Positions 27,054 to 36,971 of a stretch of DNA of 64,000 nt are shown here, piece after piece. The translations under genes and the position numbers were made by a program. The notes below the pieces were generated by a model. It did not search any database. It saw only the letters and a program-made list of their open reading frames with translations, and had not been told where the DNA came from. This DNA is from Gallaecimonas sp045291545 (lineage in GTDB: Bacteria > Pseudomonadota > Gammaproteobacteria > Enterobacterales > Gallaecimonadaceae). The DNA is taken from positions 1,550,001 through 1,614,000 of the forward strand of contig NZ_CP149514.1 of the NCBI RefSeq assembly GCF_045291545.1. Reading direction: 5' to 3'. How positions within the stretch are numbered: position 1 is the first letter of the stretch; every line of letters begins with the position of its first letter.

Positions 27054-27718
27054 GGTGCTTGTAACACCCCTTTTTTCAGCGCCAGCACGCGCGACATCTT
27101 GGCCGCCAGCGCCCGATCGTGGGTGACCACCACAAACGCAATACCCAATTCGCCATTAAGCTCTTGCAGCAGTTGGTAGACCTGCTCGCCACTGGCTTCA
27201 TCGAGGTTGCCGGTGGGTTCATCGGCAAGCACCAGCCGGGGCGAATTCACCAGCGCCCGGGCAATGGCGACCCGCTGCCGCTCACCGCCAGAAAGTGCCG
27301 ATGGACGATGTGTCAGGCGGTGCTCCAGGCCAACCCTCTCCAGCAGCTTGCGCGCCCGCTCCTGCGCCTTGGCAGGATTTTCGCCCTGGATCAGGGCCGG
27401 CATGGCAACATTTTCCAGAGCCGTAAATTCCGGTAGCAGGTGGTGGAACTGATACACAAACCCCAGGCTCTGATTGCGAAAACGGCAGCGGCTTTCTTCA
27501 TCCCAGGCCAGCATGTTCTGGCCATCAAAACTCAGTTCACCACTACTGGGCTGATCCAAGGTGCCCATCAGGTGCAACAGGGTACTTTTGCCCGAGCCGG
27601 AAGAGCCAACAATGGCCAGGGTCTCGCCAGCCTCGACGGTCAGCTCGATACCGGTCAGCACCGTGGTTTCCATACCCTCGTCCAGGTAGGTCTTGGTCAG
27701 TTGATGGCAACGTAGCAC
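27050..27718 (-). CDS. lolD: lipoprotein-releasing system ATP-binding protein LolD
   Basis: The ATPase of LolCDE. The 222-residue protein has Walker A (IVGSSGSGKSTLLHLMGTLD), Q-loop and LLPEFTALENVAMPAL region, signature LSGGERQRVAIARAL and Walker B (RLVLADEPTGNLD). Flanked by lolC (13-base gap) and lolE (4-base overlap), so the three subunits are made together. Confidence 0.96.
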   Translation of the reverse strand: MLRCHQLTKTYLDEGMETTVLTGIELTVEAGETLAIVGSSGSGKSTLLHLMGTLDQPSSGELSFDGQNMLAWDEESRCRFRNQSLGFVYQFHHLLPEFTALENVAMPALIQGENPAKAQERARKLLERVGLEHRLTHRPSALSGGERQRVAIARALVNSPRLVLADEPTGNLDEASGEQVYQLLQELNGELGIAFVVVTHDRALAAKMSRVLALKKGVLQAP

Positions 27719-27731
27719 CCTAATGTCCCCT

Positions 27732-28925
27732 TCAGTCTCGCTCAGTCAATACCACGGCCGGGTCAATACGCGCGGCGCGGTGGGCTGGCGCCAATGTTGC
27801 CAAGGCGCAGATAACCAGCACAAACAGGCTTATCAGCAACAATTGCAGCGGTTCACGCTGCACCGGCAGGCCATGAGGGCCATAGCCCAGCGCCATGCCC
27901 CCAAGACCAACCCAGTCCAGTACGGTATTAATGTGTTCTGTCGCAAAAAAGCCCAGCAGCAGCCCCAATACCGAGCCAATAAGGCCCGTACCCAGGCCCT
28001 GGGCCAGAAAAATACGCTTCAGGGCTCTGGGCGACATGCCCAACCCGGCCAGTACCGCGATATCGCGCCGTTTATCCGACACCAGCATGGCCAGTGCCGC
28101 CAGAATATTAAAGGCCGCCACCGCAATGATCAGCACCAGCAACAACGACATGGTGCGTTTTTCCTGGGCCACCGCCGCAAAAAAGTCGCCATAACGGGCG
28201 CGCCAATCCCACAGTTTTTCACCGGGCGCCGCTAGGCTGGTCAGGGCCTGGGTATCAAAGGGGTCATTGAGACTAACCCGTAAGCGATTCACGCCCTCAG
28301 CACTTTGGCCATAAAGGCGGCGCAGGTCGGCATAATTGGTGATAAGCAGTACATCGTTAAGCTCAGAAGCCAAATCCACGACACCAATCACCGTAAACTG
28401 GCGCTGCGCCGGTAGCCGCCCTAAAGGCGTATAGATGCTTCTGGCCGGTAAATAGACCCGCAGGGTATCACCCTGCATGACCCCAAGCTTACGGGCCAGG
28501 CCAACGCCCAGCACCAGCTGATACTCACCCGCTTTGGGCGCCGGCGCGTTGTGCGGTAACGGTGACCCTGGCCACCAGCCTTGCAACCAACCGCCCTGCA
28601 AGCCTTGCTGGCTTTGCAACATCACTTCGCCATCACTGTATGGCACCACGGCTTTTACGGCTTTGTGAGCTTTCAGTTGCATGGCCCGTTGCTGCCAGTT
28701 GGCAAAGCCACCGTTGTCGGTAATGATCAGGTGCGGCACCCGGTCTAACAGCCGGGTTTTCAGCTGGCTTTCAAAGCCATTCATAACCGACAGCACCACC
28801 ATCAGCACCATCACGCCAAGGATCACCCCAAACAGGGCAAACAGGTTGACGAAATTCGCAAAGCCACCCCGTTGGCCACGCAGCAGGTAACGATTGGCGA
28901 TAAATAAAGAGGCTGGTCGGAACAT
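27732..28925 (-). CDS. lolC: lipoprotein-releasing system permease LolC
   Basis: First permease subunit of the LolCDE lipoprotein extractor. The 397-residue protein begins MFRPASLFIANRYLLRGQ, followed by the first helix with VLMVVLSVMNGFESQL, a periplasmic domain and three C-terminal helices, matching E. coli LolC (399). It is divergent from the PilZ-like gene with an 80-base gap, so the lolCDE promoter probably lies in 28926-29005. Confidence 0.94.
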   Translation of the reverse strand: MFRPASLFIANRYLLRGQRGGFANFVNLFALFGVILGVMVLMVVLSVMNGFESQLKTRLLDRVPHLIITDNGGFANWQQRAMQLKAHKAVKAVVPYSDGEVMLQSQQGLQGGWLQGWWPGSPLPHNAPAPKAGEYQLVLGVGLARKLGVMQGDTLRVYLPARSIYTPLGRLPAQRQFTVIGVVDLASELNDVLLITNYADLRRLYGQSAEGVNRLRVSLNDPFDTQALTSLAAPGEKLWDWRARYGDFFAAVAQEKRTMSLLLVLIIAVAAFNILAALAMLVSDKRRDIAVLAGLGMSPRALKRIFLAQGLGTGLIGSVLGLLLGFFATEHINTVLDWVGLGGMALGYGPHGLPVQREPLQLLLISLFVLVICALATLAPAHRAARIDPAVVLTERD

Positions 28926-29005
28926 CCGTTATTGTCAGAGGTTTTATTTGCCGGGGAAGTTACGGGATAATACGGAACTTATTTACCAATGAACAGCGAG
29001 TTACC

Positions 29006-29551
29006 ATGGCCGACCGCGTTTTCGATGACTACTTCAGCGTGCGTTTGAGCTGCGAGGTGCGCCTGGAATGGCTGGCCAGCGACACCGCTGTTCCTGACGC
29101 CAAGACCCTGGCTGCCAACCTACCGCCGCTACAAAAGCAGCTACAGGAATTAGAAGCGCAGCAACAACTGTTGTGGACGGAAGTCAGCGAGGATAAAAAT
29201 GGCCCGCTGATGCGCCTGTTGGCACTGCAACAGCAACAGCTGGGGCTGCTAGCCGAACACCTGTTGTCACTGGAAGAGCCTGCCGAAGGCTGGCACCACA
29301 CCGTGCATTTTTCGGCCGGCGGGTTGTCCATTGCCGCCGAGGCCGCCGCCGGGGAACTGTGTAAGTTCAGCCTGCGCCTGCCGCTGGGGCTGGTGCGCGG
29401 TTATGCCCGGGTTACCGGCCGAGATGAACACCTGGCTTACCTGAACTTTGTCAGCCTGCTCGAATCTGACCGGGAAAAATTGGTGCGTCTGGCCCTGCAG
29501 ACGCAAAGCGATCATTTGCGGGCCCGCCGGGCTCGTGCCGAGGAGAAGTAA
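29006..29551 (+). CDS. PilZ-like domain protein
   Basis: A 181-residue soluble protein. Its first half is a glutamine- and leucine-rich helical region (about residues 40-85). The second half has HFSAGGLSIAAEAAAG, resembling the D/NxSxxG part of PilZ c-di-GMP receptors, and ends FVSLLESDREKLVRLALQ, as in many PilZ proteins. The arginine-rich RxxxR motif that PilZ uses to bind c-di-GMP is not visible, so ligand binding is doubtful. It begins a plus-strand run; the aguA start lies 4 bases past its stop. Similar proteins occur beside lolC in related bacteria, as I recall. Confidence 0.6.
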   Translation: MADRVFDDYFSVRLSCEVRLEWLASDTAVPDAKTLAANLPPLQKQLQELEAQQQLLWTEVSEDKNGPLMRLLALQQQQLGLLAEHLLSLEEPAEGWHHTVHFSAGGLSIAAEAAAGELCKFSLRLPLGLVRGYARVTGRDEHLAYLNFVSLLESDREKLVRLALQTQSDHLRARRARAEEK

Positions 29552-29555
29552 CAAC

Positions 29556-30605
29556 GTGCCACGCCTGCTTGCCGAATGGGAGCCGCTGGACGGCGTCCTG
29601 CTCACCTGGCCTCACGCCAACACCGACTGGGCCGACGATCTGGACCGGGTCATTCCCCTGTTTGAAGCACTGGCTTATGTCATCAGCGATTACGCCGATG
29701 TACTGATCGCCGCACCGGCAGACGAGGTTGAAGCACTTAAAGCTCGCCTGCTGGAACTGGGCATCAGTGACGATGCCTTTATGGTCTACGGGGTGCCCTC
29801 CAATGACAGCTGGGCTCGCGACCACGGCCCTCTGACCGTGGCCACCGACGACGGCCTGGTATTGCTTGATTACACCTTTACCGGCTGGGGTAACAAGTTT
29901 GCCGCCGAACTGGACAACCAGATCAGCCGGCGCCTGGCCGAACAAGGCGCCTTTGCCGTACCCCTGCACTCGCGGGAGCTGGTGCTCGAAGGCGGCGCTA
30001 TTGAGTCTGATGGCGACCGTACGCTGCTGACCACCGCCCAGTGCCTGCTAAACCCCAACCGTAACCCGCAGTTGAGCAAGGCCGACATTGAAGCGCAGCT
30101 CAAAGCCGATTTCGGGGTCGAAAAAATAAACTGGCTGGAGCATGGCTACCTGGCCGGCGACGATACCGACAGCCATATCGACACCCTGGCACGGCTCTGC
30201 CCCAACAACACCATCGTTTATGTGCAGTGCGACGACCCACAGGACGAGCACTTTGACGCCTTCCAGAAAATGGAAGCGGAACTGCAGGCCATGACCGACG
30301 CCGACGGGAACCCCTACACCCTGATCCCGTTACCCTGGCCATTTGAGGTTTACGACGACGAAGGCCAGCGGCTACCGGCAACTTACGCCAACTTTCTTAT
30401 CTGTAACGGCGCGGTGCTGGTACCGGTATATAACGACGAACGAGACGAACAGGCGCTGGCCGCCATCAGCGAAGCCTTTCCAGGGTTTGATGTACTGGGG
30501 CTGAACTGCCTGCCACTGATTGCCCAACACGGCAGTCTGCACTGTGTCACCATGCAGATGCCGGAAGGCACGTTAAGCCTGCTGCCACCGGGAGAAGCCC
30601 TATGA
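29556..30605 (+). CDS. aguA: agmatine deiminase
   Basis: AguA converts agmatine to N-carbamoylputrescine and ammonia in the arginine-decarboxylase route to putrescine. The 349-residue protein has the guanidine-deiminase blocks LLTWPHANTDWADDL, NDSWARDHGPLTV, LVLEGGAIESDGDRTLLTT, and LEHGYLAGDDTDSHIDTLAR, and the catalytic Cys in HGSLHCVTMQMP near the C-terminus. The start is GTG at 29556 with GAGGAGAAG about 8 bases upstream; upstream in-frame codons lie inside the previous gene. It overlaps aguB by 4 bases, which strongly supports the pathway call. Confidence 0.93.
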   Translation: MPRLLAEWEPLDGVLLTWPHANTDWADDLDRVIPLFEALAYVISDYADVLIAAPADEVEALKARLLELGISDDAFMVYGVPSNDSWARDHGPLTVATDDGLVLLDYTFTGWGNKFAAELDNQISRRLAEQGAFAVPLHSRELVLEGGAIESDGDRTLLTTAQCLLNPNRNPQLSKADIEAQLKADFGVEKINWLEHGYLAGDDTDSHIDTLARLCPNNTIVYVQCDDPQDEHFDAFQKMEAELQAMTDADGNPYTLIPLPWPFEVYDDEGQRLPATYANFLICNGAVLVPVYNDERDEQALAAISEAFPGFDVLGLNCLPLIAQHGSLHCVTMQMPEGTLSLLPPGEAL

Positions 30606-31483
30606 CAACCCTCAATGTTGGCCTGGTGCAGCACGCCTGCACCGGCGATCTGGCCGCCAATATGGCGAAATCTATCGAAGGGATCCGCGATGCTGCTGAC
30701 AGTGGCGCGCAACTGGTAGTGCTGCAGGAGCTGCACCGTAGCCTGTATTTTTGCCAGACCGAAGAAACCGCCTTGTTTGATTTGGCCGAACCCATCCCCG
30801 GCCCCAGTACCGAGGTACTCGGTGCTCTGGCCAAGGAACTGGGGGTGGTGATTGTCGCCAGTCTGTTTGAAAAGCGCAGTACCGGCCTTTATCACAACAC
30901 CGCTGTGGTGCTGGAAAAAGACGGCACCCTGGCCGGTAAATACCGCAAGATGCACATCCCAGACGATCCGGGTTTTTATGAGAAATTTTACTTCACCCCC
31001 GGCGATCTCGGCTTCACTCCCATCGCAACTTCGGTGGGTAAGCTCGGCGTGTTGGTCTGCTGGGACCAATGGTTCCCAGAAGCGGCGCGACTGATGGCCA
31101 TGGCCGGTGCCGAGTTACTGATTTACCCTACCGCCATTGGCTGGGACCCGCGCGATGATGCCGCCGAACAGCAGCGCCAGCGTGACGCCTGGGTTACGGT
31201 TCAGCGGGCGCACGGCGTGGCTAACGGTGTGCCGGTCATTGCCGTTAACCGTGTCGGCCACGAAGCCGACCCGGCCGGCGGCCCCGGCACCCTGTTCTGG
31301 GGCAACAGCTTTGTTGCCGGCCCCCAGGGGGAGTTATTGTTTGAAGCCGATAGTGAAACCGAGCTGACCATAGTGGTGCCGGTAGACATGGCTCGCAGTG
31401 AGTCAGTGCGCCGCATTTGGCCCTACCTGCGTGACCGCCGCGTTGATCACTACCATGATCTGACCCGTATTTACCGCGATTGA
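30602..31483 (+). CDS. aguB: N-carbamoylputrescine amidase
   Basis: AguB hydrolyses N-carbamoylputrescine to putrescine, carbon dioxide and ammonia. It is a nitrilase-superfamily enzyme of 293 residues with the Glu-Lys-Cys triad in LQELHRSLYFCQTE, YRKMHIPDDPGFYEKFYF and GVLVCWDQWFPEAARL. IGWDPRDD and GNSFVAGPQGE are also conserved. ATGA overlap with aguA shows coupling. A long GC-rich hairpin follows the stop. Confidence 0.95.
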   Translation: MTTLNVGLVQHACTGDLAANMAKSIEGIRDAADSGAQLVVLQELHRSLYFCQTEETALFDLAEPIPGPSTEVLGALAKELGVVIVASLFEKRSTGLYHNTAVVLEKDGTLAGKYRKMHIPDDPGFYEKFYFTPGDLGFTPIATSVGKLGVLVCWDQWFPEAARLMAMAGAELLIYPTAIGWDPRDDAAEQQRQRDAWVTVQRAHGVANGVPVIAVNRVGHEADPAGGPGTLFWGNSFVAGPQGELLFEADSETELTIVVPVDMARSESVRRIWPYLRDRRVDHYHDLTRIYRD

Positions 31484-31488
31484 TTGCT

Positions 31489-31513
31489 AACAGGCCGGCT
31501 TTGCCGGCCTGTT
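31489..31513. other. perfect 11-bp hairpin between aguB and mfd
   Basis: AACAGGCCGGC and GCCGGCCTGTT pair around TTT. No T run follows. It begins 5 bases after the aguB stop and ends 13 bases before the mfd ATG. It may act as a weak terminator or a stabiliser of the aguAB 3' end. Confidence 0.55.
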
Positions 31514-31526
31514 GCCTACAGGATTT

Positions 31527-34500
31527 ATGAAAGCACTGGATTCTCTGCCACTACCGACTCACGCCGGCGATCGCCAGCACTGGCTCAACCTTGCCGGTGA
31601 CGCGCAGATCCTGGCCATTGTTGACGCCTGCCAGCGCCATGGTGGTTTCAATCTGCTGATCACCAGCGATAGCCCAACCGCCAACCGGCTGGTTGACGCA
31701 CTGTCGGCGCTGCTTGACGACGTACAGCTGTTCCCGGACTGGGAAACCCTGCCCTACGACAGCTTTTCGCCGCACCAGGACATTATTTCCGACCGTCTGA
31801 CCGCCCTTTATCAGTTGCCGCAAAAACGCCGTGGCCTGATGGTGCTGCCGGTGACCACCTTGCTGTCACGGCTGGCGCCACGTCAGTACGTAGAAGGGGC
31901 GACGCTGCTGCTGAAAAAAGGCGAACAGCGTTCCCTGGATGCCTTGCGTGAGCAACTCGCTGGCGCCGGTTACCGGCTGGTAGAGCAAGTCATGGAACAC
32001 GGCGAGTTCGCCGTGCGTGGCGGCTTGATAGATCTCTACCCGATGGGCGAATCCAGCCCGTTTCGGGTCGATTTTTTCGATGACGACATCGACAGCCTGC
32101 GCCGCTTTGATCCGGAATCGCAACGCTCCACCGGTGAAGTCGATGCCATTCGCTTACTGCCTGGCCATGAATTCCCCATGACCGGCCCCGGCATCGAGCG
32201 TTTTCGTAAGCAATTCAGGGCCCGCTTTGATGCCTCCACGGCACCGGAGTCAATTTACCAGCAGGTCTCCAAAGGCCAGCTACCGCCCGGCATTGAATAC
32301 TATCTGCCGCTGTTTTTTGAACAGACCGCGACCTTGTTTGATTACCTGCCAGCTGGCACCCAGCTCATCAGTTGTGGCGATTTGGAAAGTGCCATGGGCG
32401 CTTTTTGGGCTGATCTGGAATACCGCTTTGAAGAGCGTCGCCATGACCGACTGCGGCCCATTTTGGCGCCCCGGGAACTCTTTATTGATGCTGGCCAGTG
32501 CTTTAGTGAGTTGAATCATTATCCGCGGTTGGCGCTGCATCAGGGCAGTGACGTGGAAGGCAAAGGCGGCCAGCATGACGCCGCCGCTCAGGCCTTGCCG
32601 GACCTGCGTATAGACCATAAGAAAGAACAGCCACTGGCTGCCCTGCTCGCCTGGCTGGCGGGCCCGACACTGTTTGTAGCCGAATCAGAAGGCCGTCGGG
32701 AAGCCTTGCTGACACTGCTCGGCAAGGCCGGCCTGCACCCCAAACGCATTGACCAGCTCGGCTCCTGGCTGGCTTCGCCGTTGCCTGAGCACGGCATTAT
32801 GGTGGCGCCACTGGAAGCCGGCTGTATTAGCCATTGGCAAGGCCAACCACTGCGGCTGGTGCCGGAGGCTGCCCTGACCGGCCCCCGGGTCAACCAGCGC
32901 CGGCGCCGGCAAAAAGACGACGGCATCAATACCGATGCGGTGATCCGCTCATTGGCGGAGCTCAGTATCAGCCAGCCGGTAGTGCACCGGGCCCATGGGG
33001 TGGGCCGCTATCAGGGGCTGACTACCCTCAGCGCCGGCGGCGTGGAAGCGGAATACCTGGTTCTTGAATACGCCAAAGGCGACAAAATCTATGTGCCGGT
33101 ATCGGCGCTGGATCAGATAGCCCGCTACGCCGGCAATGACGAAGCACCGCTGCATCGCCTCGGCAGCGACAGCTGGGAAAAGGCGCGCCGTAAGGCTGCC
33201 GAGAAAGTCCGCGACGTCGCCGCCGAGTTACTGGATGTCTATGCTCGCCGCGAAGCCAAGCCCGGCTTTGCCTTCAAGCTCGACGAAGAAGGCTATCAGG
33301 CGTTTTGTGCAGCCTTTCCCTTTGAAGAAACCGACGACCAGCTTGATGCCATCAACGCCGTGCTCGGTGACATGACCAGCGCCAGCGCCATGGACCGGCT
33401 GGTCTGTGGTGATGTGGGCTTTGGTAAGACCGAAGTGGCCATGCGTGCCGCCTACATTGCCGTTGCCAACAACAAGCAGGTGGCGGTGCTGGTGCCCACC
33501 ACCTTGCTGGCACAGCAGCATTTTGACAATTTCCGCGACCGCTTTGCCGATGTACCGGTACGCATTGAAGTTATCTCGCGTTTCCAGAGCCCTGCCGAGC
33601 AAAAAACCATCTTAAAAGACGCCGCTGAAGGCAAGGTAGACATCCTTATCGGCACCCATAAGCTGCTGCAAAAAGACGTCAAATTTGCCGATCTGGGGCT
33701 GCTAGTGGTGGACGAAGAACACCGCTTTGGCGTACGCCAAAAAGAACGCATCAAGCAACTGCGTGCCGAGGTGGACATTCTGACACTGACCGCCACCCCC
33801 ATTCCCCGTACCCTCAACATGGCCATGTCCGGCATGCGTGATTTGTCGATTATCGCCACAGCGCCGGCGCGGCGACTGGCCATCAAAACCTTTGTGCGCC
33901 AGTTTGATAAGGCTCTGGTACGCGAAGCGGTACTGCGGGAAATTCGCCGTGGCGGCCAGGTTTACTACCTGCATAACGAAGTGGAGAGCATTGAAGAAAC
34001 GGCACAGATGCTCGAAGAACTGGTGCCGGAAGCACGCGTCTCGGTTGCCCACGGCCAGATGCGAGAACGCGAGCTGGAAAAAGTCATGGCCGACTTTTAC
34101 CACCAGCGTCACAACCTGCTGGTTTGCACCACCATCATTGAAACCGGTATTGATGTGCCGAGCGCCAACACCATCATCATGGACCGCGCCGACAGCCTTG
34201 GCCTGGCTCAGCTGCACCAGTTACGGGGCCGGGTTGGCCGCAGTCACCACCAGGCTTATGCCTACCTGATGACACCACACCCCAAGCGCATGACCAAAGA
34301 CGCAGCCAAGCGCCTGGACGCCATTGCCTCACTGGAAGCCCTGGGGGCAGGCTTTATGCTGGCGACCCAGGATCTGGAAATCCGCGGAGCCGGTGAGCTT
34401 CTGGGTGATGAGCAGTCAGGGCAGATTGCCGCTATCGGCTTTGACCTGTATATGGACATGCTCGATGAAGCCGTTGAAGCCCTTAAAGCCGGCAAGGAAC

Positions 34501-34976
34501 CGAGCCTGACCGGGGTACTGGCCGAACAATGCGAAGTGGATCTGCGTTTACCGGCCCTGCTGCCCGAAGATTACATCCACGATGTCGGCACCCGCCTGCA
34601 ACTGTATAAACGCATTGCCTCGGCCAAAGATAATGGCGCCCTGCGTGAGCTCAGTGTGGAGCTGATTGACCGCTTCGGGCTGCTGCCGCCGGCGGCCAAG
34701 AACCTGCTTAGCGTTACCGAGCTGCGGCTGGCAGCCAATCGTCTGGGGATCAGTCGGGTCGATGCATCGGCCGGTGGTATCAGTTTGGAGTTTTCTGAAC
34801 AAAGCCGCGTTGACCCCGGTTATCTGATTGGCCTTTTACAGCAAAAACCGTCACTCTATCGCCTGGACGGGCCCAGCCGTTTTAAAGTGGACAAACAGCT
34901 GGACGACCCGCAACAACGACTCGATGACGTACAGCAACTGCTTGAGGATCTTGCCCGTCATGCCAAAGCTGCTTAA
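31527..34976 (+). CDS. mfd: transcription-repair coupling factor
   Basis: Mfd removes RNA polymerase stalled at DNA damage and recruits UvrA. At 1149 residues it equals E. coli Mfd (1148). Seen in order: a UvrB-like N-terminal region (LFPDWETLPYDSFSPHQDI), an RNA polymerase-interacting module (VVHRAHGVGRYQGL to YAKGDKIYVPVSALDQIARY), and a RecG-like translocase with Walker A (CGDVGFGKTEVAMRAA), DEEH box and LHQLRGRVGRSHHQAYAYL, then the C-terminal TRCF domain. The ATG at 31527 has AGGA upstream; a TTG five codons earlier lies in the preceding hairpin. It overlaps csiV by 17 bases. Confidence 0.97.
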   Translation: MKALDSLPLPTHAGDRQHWLNLAGDAQILAIVDACQRHGGFNLLITSDSPTANRLVDALSALLDDVQLFPDWETLPYDSFSPHQDIISDRLTALYQLPQKRRGLMVLPVTTLLSRLAPRQYVEGATLLLKKGEQRSLDALREQLAGAGYRLVEQVMEHGEFAVRGGLIDLYPMGESSPFRVDFFDDDIDSLRRFDPESQRSTGEVDAIRLLPGHEFPMTGPGIERFRKQFRARFDASTAPESIYQQVSKGQLPPGIEYYLPLFFEQTATLFDYLPAGTQLISCGDLESAMGAFWADLEYRFEERRHDRLRPILAPRELFIDAGQCFSELNHYPRLALHQGSDVEGKGGQHDAAAQALPDLRIDHKKEQPLAALLAWLAGPTLFVAESEGRREALLTLLGKAGLHPKRIDQLGSWLASPLPEHGIMVAPLEAGCISHWQGQPLRLVPEAALTGPRVNQRRRRQKDDGINTDAVIRSLAELSISQPVVHRAHGVGRYQGLTTLSAGGVEAEYLVLEYAKGDKIYVPVSALDQIARYAGNDEAPLHRLGSDSWEKARRKAAEKVRDVAAELLDVYARREAKPGFAFKLDEEGYQAFCAAFPFEETDDQLDAINAVLGDMTSASAMDRLVCGDVGFGKTEVAMRAAYIAVANNKQVAVLVPTTLLAQQHFDNFRDRFADVPVRIEVISRFQSPAEQKTILKDAAEGKVDILIGTHKLLQKDVKFADLGLLVVDEEHRFGVRQKERIKQLRAEVDILTLTATPIPRTLNMAMSGMRDLSIIATAPARRLAIKTFVRQFDKALVREAVLREIRRGGQVYYLHNEVESIEETAQMLEELVPEARVSVAHGQMRERELEKVMADFYHQRHNLLVCTTIIETGIDVPSANTIIMDRADSLGLAQLHQLRGRVGRSHHQAYAYLMTPHPKRMTKDAAKRLDAIASLEALGAGFMLATQDLEIRGAGELLGDEQSGQIAAIGFDLYMDMLDEAVEALKAGKEPSLTGVLAEQCEVDLRLPALLPEDYIHDVGTRLQLYKRIASAKDNGALRELSVELIDRFGLLPPAAKNLLSVTELRLAANRLGISRVDASAGGISLEFSEQSRVDPGYLIGLLQQKPSLYRLDGPSRFKVDKQLDDPQQRLDDVQQLLEDLARHAKAA

Positions 34977-35877
34977 GGGACTGCTACTGTTTACACTGCT
35001 GGCTGGCCACGCCGTGGCCGCCACCGTTTTTGATGTTGAGGTGATTATTTTCACCCGCCCCGACACCAGTGACGAAAGCTGGCCCGACAAAGCGCCGCGA
35101 GACGGCAAAACCCAGTCCTTACTGGTAGATAAAAGTAAGGCCCTGTGCGCTGCGCCCTGTGACAACCTGCCAAGCGTTGTCACCGGTGACATGACGGCGC
35201 CAACGTTATTGTCCACCGCCGCCAGCGGTGCCAGCGCCGCTCTGGGCGACACCTCGTCAGGCAATACCGATCGCAACGCCGCCAGCCAAACCGATAACAC
35301 TGCTGCTGCCGGTGATGCCAGCAGCATGGCGCCAGCAGCATCCAGCGCCACCGCTACCAACAGCGACAGCGACAGCAGTGATGCCGACAGCACTGAGGTA
35401 CTGCCACGACTGCTGAACCAGAACGAGCTTGCGCTTAACGCTGAAGCCAAGGCACTGACCCGCTTACCCGGCGCCAAGGTTATCCTGCACACCGGTTGGC
35501 GCCTGGCGCCGGTACAACCCCGCTACGCTGTACCAATGGCGGTCATTGCCGGTCGCAACCTGCCGCCCCCCACGGAGCTAATGCAACCGGCAGAAGCACT
35601 GCTGAGCCCGGCCTTAAGCGCCGCCAGCAGCACACCGCTGGCCGCGACATCCCTGCTGCCCAGCCCCCTTCGCCCAGAACTTAGCGGTGATATTCAGGTT
35701 GCTCTGGACCACTACCTGCTGGTGGATATGGCCCTGAGACTGGACGTACCCCAGGCCGACGGTGAGGCCGATATCATTAAGACTCTGCGCCAAAAACGCC
35801 GCCTGAAAAGCGGTGAGCTGCATTACTTTGATAATCCGGCTATGGGTGTGTTGATGCAGATCCGGCCGGTACGGTAA
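34960..35877 (+). CDS. csiV: CsiV family peptidoglycan-binding protein
   Basis: An exported 305-residue protein of the CsiV family; in Vibrio cholerae CsiV binds peptidoglycan and supports CsiA-dependent growth, as I recall. The signal peptide is MPKLLKGLLLFTLLAGHAVA, followed by TVFDVEVIIFTRPD, the family N-terminus. Residues about 85-145 are a low-complexity Ala/Ser/Asp/Thr-rich linker. The C-terminal domain has LPGAKVILHTGWRLAP and a closing KSGELHYFDNPAMGVLMQIRPV, both family blocks. The start at 34960 lies inside the end of mfd, which is a usual neighbour of this family. Confidence 0.82.
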   Translation: MPKLLKGLLLFTLLAGHAVAATVFDVEVIIFTRPDTSDESWPDKAPRDGKTQSLLVDKSKALCAAPCDNLPSVVTGDMTAPTLLSTAASGASAALGDTSSGNTDRNAASQTDNTAAAGDASSMAPAASSATATNSDSDSSDADSTEVLPRLLNQNELALNAEAKALTRLPGAKVILHTGWRLAPVQPRYAVPMAVIAGRNLPPPTELMQPAEALLSPALSAASSTPLAATSLLPSPLRPELSGDIQVALDHYLLVDMALRLDVPQADGEADIIKTLRQKRRLKSGELHYFDNPAMGVLMQIRPVR

Positions 35878-35888
35878 CGGGAACGGCG

Positions 35889-36971
35889 ATGCACAGGCCA
35901 ACAACACGCCGGCGTCGCTACTACTGGCTATGGCTGCTGCTGGCTTTGCCAATGCTGGCCAGCGCTACCATGCGGGTCACCTTTATCAACCCCGCCTCGG
36001 CCAGCCAGCCGTTCTGGCTTGATACCGATCAGGCTTTGCAGGCCGCAGCAGCGCAATTAGCAATCAAGCTCACCATCGTCCATGCCCAAGGTGATAAACA
36101 AAACGCCTTGCACCTGGCCCAACAAATCATTGACCGGCGCAGCGCTGACTATGTGCTGGCAGTGAATGTCGATGGTGTCGGGCCGGAATTTATCCGCCTG
36201 TTCAACCAGGCCAAGATCCCGATAATGCTGGTGCTCAGCGACTTGGGACCCGCCCAGCTGTTAAAAATGGGCCCGCCCCGGCAACGCTTCCCCTACTGGC
36301 TGGGCAGCCTTACCCCCGATAACCTGCAAGCCGGTGAGCAGGTTGCCTCTGCCCTGGCCGCCAAGATGCAGGGCCAGAATGCGCTGCTGGCAGCCATTGC
36401 CGGGGATCGGGTGACGCCGGCGGGGCTACAACGCCAGGCCGGTTTATTGCGGGCAATTCGCCATCATGGCGGCTTGCATCTGGCCGGTATGCGCTACGGT
36501 TTCTGGCAGCAACAGCGCAGCGAGCGGCAAATGCGCAGAATGCTCAAGCGCCACCCCAATATAAAACTGGTCTGGGCAGCTAACGACACCATGGCCAAAG
36601 GCGCCATTGCAGCGCTGAAAACAGCCGGTCTGACGCCCGGTCGGGATGTGTTTGTCGGTACTTTCGGTAATGCCCCGCAATCGCTACGGATGCTCAGAAG
36701 CGGGGAACTGTCAGTGCTGGCCACAGGGCATTTTCTGGCACCGGCCTATGCGTTGACCTTGTTGTTTGATTACCAGCACGGGGTCGACTTTGGCCGTCGC
36801 GACGGCCTGCAGTTGCAGATCCCGCTGTTTCACCTGATGCTGCCGGGCACGGATCTGTTCAACTGGATCGCCAGCCGCGACTGGCAGCGCCTGAACTTCC
36901 GGGCCATCAGCAAGGTACTTAACCCCGGCCCCGGCCGCCACGACTTTTCACTGCATTTACGGGAACAGTGA
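35889..36971 (+). CDS. periplasmic sugar-type substrate-binding protein (sensor partner)
   Basis: A 360-residue periplasmic binding protein with the type I (ribose/LacI-like) fold. The N-terminus MHRPTTRRRRYYWLWLLLALPMLASA is a basic signal sequence. The sequence MRVTFINPASASQPFW, the internal LVWAANDTMAKGAIAAL and the GRDVFVGTFGN region match the fold's binding lobes. There is no ABC transporter permease or ATPase nearby. Its stop codon overlaps the start of a membrane sensor by one base (TGATG), so it more likely serves as a ligand sensor than a nutrient importer. The ligand is unknown. GGGAAC precedes the ATG. Confidence 0.78.
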   Translation: MHRPTTRRRRYYWLWLLLALPMLASATMRVTFINPASASQPFWLDTDQALQAAAAQLAIKLTIVHAQGDKQNALHLAQQIIDRRSADYVLAVNVDGVGPEFIRLFNQAKIPIMLVLSDLGPAQLLKMGPPRQRFPYWLGSLTPDNLQAGEQVASALAAKMQGQNALLAAIAGDRVTPAGLQRQAGLLRAIRHHGGLHLAGMRYGFWQQQRSERQMRRMLKRHPNIKLVWAANDTMAKGAIAALKTAGLTPGRDVFVGTFGNAPQSLRMLRSGELSVLATGHFLAPAYALTLLFDYQHGVDFGRRDGLQLQIPLFHLMLPGTDLFNWIASRDWQRLNFRAISKVLNPGPGRHDFSLHLREQ